Of a DNA stretch of 64,000 nt, positions 53,710 to 63,101 are shown one piece after another. The stretch is from positions 1 to 64,000 of the forward strand of contig NW_026515528.1 of the NCBI RefSeq assembly GCF_014898815.1, given 5' to 3'. The DNA is from Panonychus citri (lineage: Eukaryota; Arthropoda; Arachnida; Trombidiformes; Tetranychidae). The stretch's first letter is position 1, and each line of letters opens with the position of its first letter. The notes under the pieces are model-generated. The model was not told the DNA's origin, did not search any database, and saw nothing but the letters and a program-made list of their open reading frames with translations. A program made the translations under genes and the position numbers.

Positions 53710-54193
53710 ATGGCCGATCAACGATATTCAACTCAAGAAAAAGTTTTTTTTGTTTTGTGTTATCATGAAACTAAGAATTTGGCTGAAGTTCAACGACGTT
53801 ATTGTTCGCAGTTTAATTCGACAGAAAAACCGAGTAAACATACAGTTAAACGTGCTTACGATAATTTTTCATCAACTGGTTCAGTTTTGCCTCATCTTCA
53901 AGGTAATGTTGGTCATCCATCAACTGTAACTACCGAAGAAAACATTGAAAAGGCGTGAATTCATGGAGGCTAATCCTCAGACCTCACTCAGAAAAGCATC
54001 AGCTCAATTGGAGATTCCTTATTCGAGTTTACACTGGATCGTCACCATGAACTCATTGAAACCGTACAAGATTCAAGTTCATCAACCATTGACAGGTGAG
54101 TCTAAATCGAAACGCGTTGAGTTCGCTAAGAAAGTTCTGACTTTGATTGATGATTCTAAACTTGATATCAATATATATTATGGCTACATGTAA
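53710..54193 (+). pseudogene. Truncated IS630/Tc1-mariner-type transposase (N-terminal part)
   Basis: The first frame (53710-53958) starts MADQRYSTQEKV and reads as a helix-turn-helix region of the DUF4817-like type (LCYHETKNLAEVQRRY, KHTVKRAYDNF). The reading then shifts one base near 53950 into the frame ending 54193. That frame carries the second helix-turn-helix with NPQTSLRKASAQL, SSLH and KPYKIQ, and stops just after the LIDDS-type segment. The DDE catalytic core that should follow is absent. A foldback-element fragment starts about 130 bases later. It would have bound element termini. It cannot encode an active enzyme. Family call is from motif memory only. Confidence 0.75.
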
Positions 54194-54324
54194 CTTCTAT
54201 TTGTATTTTATTATCTATCGTATACCAGTTTGCATATACTCCAAACACATCATTCTCGTCTACAGCGAGCGTATTATACATATTTCTACCAGTGAAAAAC
54301 ATCATAGACTACTCACCGTAATTT

Positions 54325-54743
54325 GACCTTGAGATGACTTTGACATTATTGTGTGACCTTGACTTGATGTTCAACTAAATTTAGTACTTCTATATGTAGT
54401 GGTTCATTAATTATAGTAAAAGACGAATAAAGTCTCATAAAGAACACACTATAAGTACTCGTCCGTGGTAGCTAGAGTCTTAATTTTTTTCATGATAATA
54501 CTTCATACCATAAGGTATAACATATACAAAAATCAAGAAGTAAAAGACACTAGTATGCATATACGAAAACTTCATTTTTACCCATAGAGCTCTATGGCAA
54601 AATCCAACTTTGAAGCCCTGTATCTCAGGAACTAGATCTTTCCTCAATTCCACACTTGCACATAATATGTAGTTTGACATGAGCTATATGTACAAAAAAT
54701 TTCAGGTCTCTAAACGTGCGGACCTAATCCGAAGTCCATCCGA
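54325..54743 (-). repeat. Truncated inverted copy of the 58427 foldback element
   Basis: Reverse complement of the central and one terminal part of 58427-58993. It shares, for example, the segment around CCATAGAGCTCTATGG and the terminal GGACCTAATCCGAAGTCC. The other arm is missing at about 54325. Confidence 0.9.
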
Positions 54744-54849
54744 AACTTTTATCATTTAGGTGCGGACAACTCAAATAGTAAAGTTCAAAAATCTATCCTA
54801 TGCTGAAAGTACACTTATTGAAATTATTTAATATCAAGGCAAACCTTAT

Positions 54850-55517
54850 TGTAGAGGTCGTTATAAAGACCTTCTTTTCGAACAAAAAGATTTAGTTGGA
54901 CAATACATTGTTAAAGCGTAGAAAATACGAGGATCTTCCAGAAGAAGAGAAAAAACAACTTGTTTTTGTCAGCCAAATGCAGAAATTTCATAATGATTTC
55001 ATCAAAAAAACCCTTATGCTTTTGAATGCGGTTACTGTTTCACTACTAAATGTAGAGCTGACCTTCTCGTTCGTCACATCTTAGAAAGAGACGATTCTAC
55101 AAATAGATTCGCAACTGTTTGCTCGAAAAGGATCTCAATCGACAATTTAATGGCGCGTGATATCCATAATACTCCTCTTAGAGATCCATGGGCGAGAATC
55201 ATTATAAACGATCCATTTTATGGTTTTGATGATCCGATACCACGGAAAATTGTGCGTGAATTCAATAGGTATTTTACAAGACATACAAGTCTGTCAATCT
55301 TAATGATGACACATTCTGGAAAATTCTTTACCTGATATGGGCGGTGGTTAAGTACAACCATATCGATCTTCATGCTATGTACAAATCCTTTCTCTCATAC
55401 TATGATTCCATTAAACAATGGATTTGGACTGAACAAATAACAGATGAATGGGCCAATCTTTGGTTGAAAACTGAAATAGATTATTTTAAAAACAGTTATG
55501 GGAAGACTTTATTTTAA
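54850..55517 (+). pseudogene. Broken ORF of unknown family, C2H2-like motif, module A
   Basis: Coding-like reading spread over three frames, with breaks near 54893, at an A-run near 55008 and near 55285. Its order is a charged segment (YEDLPEEEKKQL), a C-x2-C zinc-finger-like motif (CGYCFTTKCRADLLVRH), a segment with DPFYGFDDPIPRKIV, then a Trp/Tyr-rich module ending TDEWANLWLKTEIDY (55440-55484), with a stop at 55515. The last motif recurs in module B. I do not recognise the family. Frame breaks in otherwise non-repetitive coding-like sequence imply a decayed gene. Confidence 0.5.
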
Positions 55518-55653
55518 TCAAAAAATGTATTTTTCTAGAATCAAACCAATGAATTAATTAAACCTGATTTAAAAACGGAATTAATTAAAACTGAATTGAG
55601 TAAAATTATATCGATCTGTTTCAAATTTTATTATCTCGGGAGATCATTGATGC

Positions 55654-56167
55654 ATTCAAGGTAACCTTCAGAAACGCTATAAAAGAAAGATTAAACAGCG
55701 GAAATTATCAGAGCAATTTTTTTTTGAAAAGTGCGCTTCAAATAAAATATTGCAACTAACTAATAATGGTGAGTTTATTCATCCATTTTTCTAATATAAA
55801 TAATTTTCCACTTTACTTATTTATCAAATTTATTTACTTATTTCAGAAAACATCGAAAACGTCCCGGTTATGACAGACATGAAGTTTTGGTTACTTCTAC
55901 ACAATGAAAAAAGCAGCTGATGAGTGGTTGACCGATGAGAAAAAACAATTCATAAATGATTATGCTACAATATTCGGTCACAAAAAACTATTAGAAATTG
56001 CTATGCGCTTCAATGCTCGATCAGAATGGGAAAATATGTGGATCAAATCAGAAATCAATTATCTTTATTATCTTTTGTATATTGGATACAAAAAGTTCGA
56101 ACGTAAATATATTAAAGAAAATATAAATCGTTACCACCCAGATATACCTAATCATATCTGGATCTGA
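55654..56167 (+). pseudogene. Broken two-exon ORF, paralogous module B
   Basis: A basic first piece (about 55660-55768) ends at donor GTGAGT, and TTATTTCAG precedes a second piece starting at 55847. That piece shifts frame near 55900 into MKKAADEWLTDEKKQF. It continues with RSEWENMWIKSEINY (56018-56062), matching module A at E-W-x-N-x-W-x-K-x-E-I-x-Y, and stops at 56167. Unknown function. The repeated module suggests a duplicated gene inside the same element. Confidence 0.5.
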
Positions 56168-56296
56168 TTTGTACCCAGAATGCATCACGTTTTTTGTTTT
56201 AATTAAAAAGTTGGCTCTTCTACTTCAATCTCTTAAATCTCTACTTTAAACTCAGTAACGTGCGTAAGAACGGGATAAATACAAATTTCTTTCTAG

Positions 56297-56822
56297 ATTT
56301 TCCTCAATTGATAATCATGTTTAGTGATAAAGAATATCTTCAGTGTGTCAAAAGAAGTTTAGAGGATGAAGAAAAAAATCGTCATCCACATGATATCTTT
56401 CGATTTGAAAATCCATGTTGGGGAATAAAAGAATTTGAACTTTTCCCTTTGATCACTCGTGCCTGTCCACCTAAATTTAGACCTAAAATGAAGGTTATTT
56501 CATCTCCATATGGTGAGTTATTATTATTATTTGTAAAAAAATTGCTTTTTCATTGTTTCTATTTAGTTAATGAAAATTTAGGTAACAACGATTGGCAATG
56601 GCAATGGATGTGTATTTACTGTGGTTTGTGTTTTCGAAAATACAAAATATAATGTTACATGTTTTTAGTATTGACATTGATGGTGATCGACAACCTCGAA
56701 ACCCAGGGTGTATGGAACGGATAAAGCGTGAGGAGCTTAAAAATCGTGGATGGCACATTGAGCCCAAAATCAGACCTTATTTTGAGCCAGTTAATCTTAT
56801 CCCATCCATAAAAAACTATTAA
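56297..56822 (+). pseudogene. Spliced ORF fragment of unknown family, module C
   Basis: After an acceptor-like TTTCTTTCTAG, the frame from ATG 56317 encodes a charged segment (KRSLEDEEKNRHPHDIF, CPPKFRPKMKVISSPY) ending at donor GTGAGT (56512). A later piece after TGTTTTTAG (about 56671) encodes a basic C-terminus with PRNPGCMERIKREEL and stops at 56822. The phases of the two pieces do not match directly, so an extra microexon (56567-56581) or a frame break is needed. Not recognised. Confidence 0.45.
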
Positions 56823-56879
56823 AAAAAATTATTCCAGAGAGATGAGCATCCAATTTACTAAATATGCTTTTTCTCTTAA

Positions 56880-57258
56880 GATTGCTTTTTTCTGACTACA
56901 AAAAATACAAAGGATTGTTCAAAGTTTTAGGTTCAAAGCAAATAGATTATTGTTTTTATACATGGAATAGCAATGTACAAGATGTAACTCAATATTATCA
57001 TTCCATTCGCGGGTATTTTAGTCCAGACTCAATCATTGACCATACATAAATCAGCCCGGGAAAAACTTGCAGAGGTTAAGTTTCGCCTCAAATTAAATGA
57101 TGCACGGTGAGTGGTTATAATTCAAATTGTTAAATTTAACAGTCAAGGCTGATATAAAATCCGAGATCTTGAAATTTTTTTCTCATTCATGTTGCATTAT
57201 TTCTAGTGTTTGGGGATCTAATTGTAAGCTAACTGTACCAGAAAATGGAATTATCTCA
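56880..57258 (+). pseudogene. Spliced ORF fragment of unknown family, module D
   Basis: The coding-like frame FSDYKKYKGLFKVLG continues to about 57040, shifts by one base near the TAA at 57048, and reads on (SAREKLAEVKFRLKL) to donor GTGAGT at about 57113. An acceptor near 57206 (TATTTCTAG) restores phase and yields VWGSNCKLTVPENG before a stop. The consistent donor/acceptor phase supports real ancestry. No family recognised. Confidence 0.4.
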
Positions 57259-57524
57259 TGAAGTAAGTTTATCTTTTCTATCTAAATTGATTTTAATATT
57301 TAATTTTTTTGTTTTAGTTTGAACAAATTATGAATAGAAACAACATAGATAACTATTCTTTTGATCCTATGGAATTGGACGGAGGGCGATTCGATCGACT
57401 TTGGGAGGAGTTTATCGATAGAGAGTGGAAAGTGAGGAAAGTTGTAATGCGAGGAAGAGTTAAATCTAAAATTATCGAACTCTATGGAAAAATAATCAAA
57501 CTTGAAAGAGCAAAGAGAAATTAG
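57245..57524 (+). CDS. Small two-exon ORF, 74 aa, unknown
   Basis: Exons 57245-57262 (ATG plus five codons, donor GTAAGT) and 57318-57524 (acceptor TTTTTGTTTTAG) join in phase 0 to an uninterrupted frame. The product is charged and Trp-containing (FDRLWEEFIDREWKVRKVV), ends in a basic, probably helical tail, and looks intact. The ATG overlaps the end of the preceding fragment in another frame. It may instead be the last part of a longer broken gene. Confidence 0.4.
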
Positions 57525-57824
57525 TTAAAATTCTAAAACTTCATGTTATATCAAGAATTAATGAAACCATTTCTGTATTGAAAAGTGTAAATCACTGGAA
57601 GTTTTATTTAAAAATTATTAAATATTGAAATCCGTTAAGCCGACAAAAACAGAAAAAGTGAAATTCAAGTGCCATCCTGTAAGTATTTTTCCAACAGATA
57701 CAAAGTCAATGCCAACAAAAATGTATGTGCATCACAATCACTAATGGAATTGCCTAGACCATCGGAATCATTATCATCATTTACTCTTAAACATTCAGCC
57801 TTCCGTAAAGTGTTTCGTGTTTAT

Positions 57825-57922
57825 CAACGAAAGTTAGATGGATTAATCTTGCCTAGACCATTTAACTTTTGCTTTGTCTTTGCCAACTGACGTAGAGTAG
57901 GTAAAACTTTTATCGCTCTTTT
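57825..57922 (-). pseudogene. Short basic coding relic beside the ATPase relic
   Basis: Minus-strand open segment of about 31 codons, Lys/Leu-rich (IKVLPTLRQLAKTKQKL), lying about 80 bases beyond the C-terminal end of the ATPase relic on the same strand. Possibly the next gene of the same decayed element. Not recognised with confidence. Confidence 0.25.
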
Positions 57923-58002
57923 ACTGACATATTCTTATTTGAAGAGTTTCTAGTTTAGTTAATCTTATATAATCATAATTGATAAGCTATAATTGGTAAA
58001 GT

Positions 58003-58426
58003 GAAAATATTTGATAGAAGTCGAACTTCATTTGGTGTTGCAGGTTTTAAGTCAATAAAAAGGGAGTGACGTAGCATCTTCATAGATCTTTTGGAACTTG
58101 GCAATTTTACGAGGGAACATTTGTCGAGCAACGATTGTTGCTATTGATTGATCACGGAGATTTTTGAATAATGTTATATATTGTGAGTTAATTGATATAT
58201 TTCTATTCTCACTTCCACGAATGAAAAAATTGCGTACAATTAAAATTATTGATAAATTTCTGTGATGACTTCCTTTGTAAACAATTCTGAGATTAGTTTT
58301 GAACTGGCTGACTCATGCATTAAATCATCGATGATCATCCATGTTGGTTTCTTACCTAGTGAGTTTATCGTGTCTTCCGGAAAACCGCGATATAAATATT
58401 TATATTCTATGGCTATTTGTACATTA
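58003..58426 (-). pseudogene. Relic of a packaging-type P-loop ATPase (DNA virus or Polinton-like)
   Basis: Read on the minus strand, three frames in order give a Walker B-like segment (TWMIIDDLMHES), then SHHRNLSIILIVRNFF, then SINSQYITLFKNLRDQS with ARQMFPRKIAKFQ, and a C-terminal LKPATPNEVRL. This order of motifs resembles, from memory, HerA/FtsK-like DNA-packaging ATPases of animal Polinton/adintovirus-type elements. Frame breaks lie near 58268 and 58053. The N-terminal half with Walker A is not visible. The gene is also cut at 58426 by the foldback element. It is a dead relic of an endogenous element. Family call unverified. Confidence 0.6.
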
Positions 58427-58993
58427 GGTAAGACTTCGGATTAGGTCCACACGTTTAGAGATCTGAATTTTTTGTAAATATAGCTCATGTCAAACTACAT
58501 ATTATGTACGCGTGTGGAATTGAGGAAAGATCTAGTTCCTGAGATACAGGGCTTCAAAGTTGGATTTTGCCATAGAGCTCTATGGGTAAAAATGAAGTTT
58601 TCGTATATGCATACTAATGTCTCTTACTTCTTGATTTTTGTATGTGTTATATCTTATGGTATGAAGTATTATCATGAAAAAAATTAAGACTCTAGCTACC
58701 ACGGATGAGTAATTATAGTGTGTTCTTTATGAGACTTTATTCGTCTTTTACTATAACTAATGAACCACTACATATGGAAGTACTAAATTTAGTTGAACAT
58801 CAAGTCAAGGTCACACAATAATTTCAAGGTCATTCCACGTTCATTAAACAATCCAACTTTGAAGCCCTGTATCTTAGCAACTATATCCTCCCTCAATTCC
58901 ACACTTGCACATAATATGTAGTTTGACATGACATGCTATAGGTACAAAAAATTTCAGGTCTCTAAACGTACGGACCTAATCCGAAGTCCAGCC
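58427..58993. mobile_element. Foldback MITE with 8-bp target duplication
   Basis: 567 bp with inverted arms of roughly 130-140 bp (GGTAAGACTTCGGATTAGG versus reverse complement GGCTGGACTTCGGATTAGG). It is flanked by a perfect 8-bp duplication GTACATTA (58419-58426 and 58994-59001). An 8-bp duplication is typical of hAT, P and Merlin superfamilies. It has no coding capacity of its own. It is inserted at the edge of the ATPase relic, and a truncated inverted copy lies at 54325-54743. Confidence 0.92.
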
Positions 58994-59008
58994 GTACATT
59001 ATACTAAT

Positions 59009-59092
59009 TTATGTAAAGATATAAAATTCATGTTCAAAGGAAACACCAAATTAGTTGAATCTGACCAATGGAACGCCTACCATAACACCTAG
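59009..59092 (+). pseudogene. Tail fragment related to the 5672-6238 retrotransposon ORF
   Basis: Open segment ending SDQWNAYHNT then TAG (59090). It matches DQWNGHHKT near the end of the first element's second ORF. The following AGGAAGTGCCAGCGAAATGG loosely parallels the purine tract and LTR start of that element. Probably a decayed 3' end of a related LTR element. The match is short. Confidence 0.35.
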
Positions 59093-59124
59093 GAAGTGCC
59101 AGCGAAATGGAAATACCTTAAGGC

Positions 59125-59346
59125 TTGGCTCCTAGAAAAGATATAGAGCGCGCCCATGACGATTCAAATTCTTCGGTCGAGAGTAATCCAATTAATAGGG
59201 ATCATAGTCGTTCGCCTATTAATGATTGCGACCGATTAGTTGATCCTGTTCTTGACAATATACCTGGACCTCCAATAGACGATTTCGATGCCGATACAAT
59301 AATTGAAGGGGGGGTCAATTCCAGTGATGATGAGAGTAGTATATAA
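59125..59346 (+). CDS. Acidic protein C-terminus, unknown
   Basis: Open frame with an acidic, Asn/Ser/Pro-rich product (DIERAHDDSNSS, DNIPGPPIDDFDADTI) ending at TAA 59344-59346. No upstream ATG is in frame, so this is probably a terminal exon or truncated gene. Its start APRKDI resembles RAPRKDI in the exon at 60222, suggesting a shared or duplicated origin. A strong hairpin starts at the next base. Confidence 0.35.
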   Translation: MAPRKDIERAHDDSNSSVESNPINRDHSRSPINDCDRLVDPVLDNIPGPPIDDFDADTIIEGGVNSSDDESSI

Positions 59347-59379
59347 ACCTCCGCTTCTGGGTGAGCCAGAAGCAGAGGT
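59347..59379. terminator. Stem-loop immediately after the acidic ORF stop
   Basis: ACCTC-C-GCTTCTGG / CCAGAAGC-A-GAGGT forms a 13-bp stem with one C/A mismatch and the 5-nt loop GTGAG, starting at the base after the TAA. It is GC-richer than its surroundings. Its role is not known. It could act in 3'-end formation of an element transcript. Confidence 0.4.
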
Positions 59380-59670
59380 GGGGTAAAAAATTCTCACTGA
59401 ACTTTTTTGTTTAAAAATCGGTTTTTTAGAGGAAAAATCAAACAATGCGTTATTACAACCTGTTGCTCAGCAACTTTATTTAACTAAATTTTGTCCATGT
59501 AATTTTTGTTTACGTTTTTAGTTTTTAGTTTATTTTCATGATTTACATTCTTTTATAATTTAAGCTTAACAATTTGTATATTGATTAAAACTCCTTCTTA
59601 TTTTTGATTAATTAATCAATTCGAACAAACCTTTATCTTTAATTATTTCATAAGCAATGCTATATGCAGG

Positions 59671-61636
59671 GATTCATTTGAATGGCATTATCCAGGCCAA
59701 TCAACAACAACAAGTAAATCATCAACAGCATCAACAAGAGGTTGAACAACTTATAGAGAGTCAACTAGCCATCGATGAGCCTAGCTGCTGATCACATCAG
59801 GGTAATATTTTATGAATATTTCTAGATTAAAACATGATTCAAACAACTTTTATAGGCATTTTCTTTCTCTATGAGATTCAATTGTTTACTTCTATTGTTG
59901 AAGTATTACCATTGTGTAATTAACATACATAGAAAAAGGTTGAAGATGATATGATAAGACATTTTCTTTCTTTATAGAGTTTCCATTGTTAAGATGACTA
60001 ATAGGTAAAAATGTTCATGCGAGGTAATCTAATTAGTGGGACTAAATTGCAGCTTAATGAAGATGATATGAAATTTTCAATCAGTTTGACCTCTATTTTA
60101 ACGATTCATAGACATTTTCTTTCTTTATGGAGTTATGGAATTTAAACGCTATTTTAACTTGTCAAGTTACATATTGATTTATATATTTTTACACTAATAA
60201 TTTTTCCCTTTACTGTCATAGACAATCCAGCAGCCACTCAGCTTCGTAGTAGGAACCAGCTGCGTGCTCCTAGAAAGGATATCAACAATTCAAATGATCG
60301 CACAGCTAAAAAAAGAATAGCAGCAATTGCTCAATCTTCCGGAAGATCGTCTCGAATAATTCGATCTTCAACAACACCAACAGCTTCAGCATCATCTTCA
60401 ACACCAACACTTTCGACAACAATTGATCTGATACAACGCTGTAGAACAGCTGTAAGTTCACTAACCTAACCTAACTAAATACAGGGCGTTTTTTTATCCA
60501 CTACGGCTATTACACTGAATATCTCCAGAACTAAAAGTCATATGAATGTCAGACTTGACCAGAGGTCTGAACAGAATTGAAGCGCTCGACCCTACGATTT
60601 TCAAGGTCATTGAGGTCATTTAACGAAGGTAGCATTTAAAGGTCATTTTAAGGTCGTCGTGTGAAAGAGCAAAGCAAATCACGCATCAGATTTTATTTTG
60701 AAGTGTCTGTGATGAATGGATTAGAAGATAGGCATGTTTCAATCTGAAAACACTTCAAGAGCCAAGTTCATAAGAAAAGTTGGTATCTCAGCTGCCTTTT
60801 GATGGAATATCGTCAAACCTAAGACTTAAGTGTAACTTTTTGTTTTCTTTCACACGACGACCTTAAAATGACCTCTGAACGCTACCTTCGTTAAATGACC
60901 TCAATGACCTTGAAAATCGTAGGGTCGGGCGCTTCAATTTGTTCAGGCCTCTGGTCAAGTCTGACATTCATATGACTTTTAGTTCTGGAGATATTCAGTG
61001 TAATAGCCGTAGTGGATAAAAAAAACGCCTTGTATTAATTTCATCTTGAATTTTGCAAAGATCACGGGCGAAACATCTAACTAAGTATAACAACATGGCG
61101 TTTTGGCCAACAGCTCCCATAGGAAGGTACAAGAATTATCCTGACCAAGGTCGTTACATATATTCTGACTTTGGAGAAGGACCTCTCTCAATAGAATGTT
61201 ATAATGATATGACAGTAGCTGATTTTGATGTTTTTCCTGAAATTGACTAGCTTTCACTTCCTGCATCTGAAAGAGTAACTTATTGTGAGGTTCTAGGACT
61301 AAGGATTATATCAAAGCGAATCCATATTTACTTGACTGTAAATACTGTAAGCAGATTTTCACTAGTGGTCCTGGTATAAAAACACATTTAAAAGGGAACG
61401 CATATGCAGCCAATCACTTTAGGAGTATTTGCCACCAACGAATAGAGAAAGATGAGTTAAGATCAAACGACGCTAAGAAGAACCCACAACTCGATTCATG
61501 GGCATCTATTGTTATTCTAGATAGAAAATATTCATTAGATGACAAAAGCTCTCTATCAATTGTCAATAAATTCACCCAAAGAGGAACAGAAAAGTATAAA
61601 ATGACAAATCCTGACTTAATCAATCCCAATCGTTAA
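59671..61636 (+). pseudogene. Broken gene with Gln-rich, Ser/Thr-rich and BED-finger-like parts
   Basis: Exon-like pieces: about 59671-59801 (after CTATATGCAG, Gln-rich); 60222-60451 (after ACTGTCATAG, donor GTAAGT, basic then Ser/Thr-rich); about 61053-61250 (FGEGPLSIECYND, ending in TAG); and 61286-61636 in another frame. The last piece has C-x2-C..H spacing (LDCKYCKQIFTSGPGIKTHLKG) followed by H-x5-C-H, which resembles a BED-type finger found in hAT transposases and derived proteins. The TAG at 61250 and a shift near 61295 break the frame. Continuity of the pieces is inferred from order and splice signals. A foldback MITE sits in the intron after 60451. Confidence 0.45.
60482..61032. mobile_element. 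551-bp foldback MITE with TA target duplication
   Basis: Two nearly complementary 186-bp arms (60482-60667 and 60847-61032) flank a 179-bp centre. The ends are CAGGGCG and CGCCTTG, and TA occurs on both sides (60480-60481, 61033-61034). The TA duplication fits a Tc1/mariner-type source, possibly supplied by transposases like the relic at 53710, which is inference. No ORF. Each arm has AGGTCA direct repeats. A diverged partial copy lies at 6504-6840. Confidence 0.95.
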
Positions 61637-61700
61637 TGACATAAAATTTTGAATCAGTTCAAAAATATTCAGTTATTTAAATAGATAATTTTTGAACTCT

Positions 61701-61907
61701 TGTTGACAACCAACATTGCTAACTCTAAAAAAAGATGAAGATGAGGATGACGAAGATGATGAGGATGGAGTTGAGGATGAAGATAAAGAAGATGATGATA
61801 AAAATATAACTGAAATTGTATTAGTTAGAATAGGGATCTCATCCCAACAACAATAAAAGTCTATTACATTTGAAATATGTGAAGTGAAGGTGACTACAAG
61901 GTCAACA
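61701..61907 (+). repeat. 5' LTR of second element, 207 bp
   Basis: Starts TGTTG and ends CAACA. It holds a GATGAAGAT/GATGAGGAT-rich tract (about 61732-61800) like the other LTR, and an ACAATAAAAG poly(A)-type signal near 61852. Otherwise the sequence differs from the 270-bp LTRs, so it is a related but distinct family. The right-hand copy lies outside the window. Confidence 0.8.
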
Positions 61908-61909
61908 AT

Positions 61910-61927
61910 TGGTCCGTCGAGAGCCGG
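61910..61927 (+). promoter_or_regulatory. Putative primer-binding site of second element
   Basis: TGGTCCGTCGAGAGCCGG, two bases after the LTR end. The first 11 bases equal those at 3289. Confidence 0.75.
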
Positions 61928-63101
61928 ATACGGCGAAAGTTTTAATTGCTACTAATACTTTTTAATATAGCCAGTTAATTTAATTCAATTTTGTTGAAAT
62001 ATTAAATGTTATTTAATACAACAAGTTAAATCATCAAATAAATAGTGAAATGGATCGAACTTGATCAAAGTTATGTGAAATGTGAGTTTCTTTGTTACCT
62101 TTATTCGGTTAAAGTGAATAATTAACCACCATCACAAACGAATATTAATGAAATAAATACATTAAAATCACATGAAAATATAATAACAAATCGTCTACAG
62201 CAAAGTGATAAACTTTATGAATAAATTAAACAATAAACAACCTGCAAACAGGAATCAGTGAAATTTAATATATAAATATTCAATAAAATAAAACAAATGT
62301 TATTTATACCTTTCATCTACCTGTTTTGCTATAATTTGGAAATGGAATTTTTCTGATTGCGATTTCTGTTGGAACTTTCGTTTTCTTTGGACCTTTTTCC
62401 CTTATTTCTTTTATTTACAACCACTGGAACTCATTTATTGTTTTGTTTTTTCTCGTCAACAACAGCATATACAGATAAGTATCCTGTTATTCATCGAGTA
62501 TATTTAGCAACGAAGTTTATGCAAAATATTGTTCTAGAAAAAAAAAGATTACATTGAACAATCAATTGCCAATTGGCAAATACTGATGCACAATTTCTTA
62601 CACAATAGTTTCTATGACCTCTATTCCAATCAAAAGAGATTGATGTTGCTTAAAATAACTTGTTGACGGGAATATTAAATCTAGTCTCGAGTGAATTTGA
62701 CAGCTCAATTTGCACCTCTCCTTTAATTCTTTGACTTTTAAGATAATCTTGAAACTTGAACAAGTCACAATCATATTTGGTGACATAATCAGTATTCATG
62801 CTCCAAGTCTTTAACTTTAATTTAACTCTGTGATGGGAAGGGTTTATTCTAATCACGAGTTATAAGTTGAAATCCTTATTTGGTATCAAACACACTTAAA
62901 AGTGAATCACTCTCACTGACTTTGATGGGAAGTTTTACTCTAGTCAAATGTTAGTTTGAGTTGATGATCCTTTGGTATAAATATAAATTGTACTCAATCA
63001 AATAAATCAGTAAACAACTTGAACTGACTGCTAATGGGAAGCTTTAATCTAATTAGTAAGTATTAACTTTAAGTTTGTGAACTGGAACCTTGTGTTTACC
63101 T

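Noticed and set aside
53710..54193. Intact transposase able to move the nearby MITEs
   Set aside because: The catalytic DDE part is missing and the frame is shifted near 53950.
57669..57890. Plus-strand 73-aa ORF
   Set aside because: Coding-like signal in this stretch is on the minus strand; this frame appears to be its shadow.
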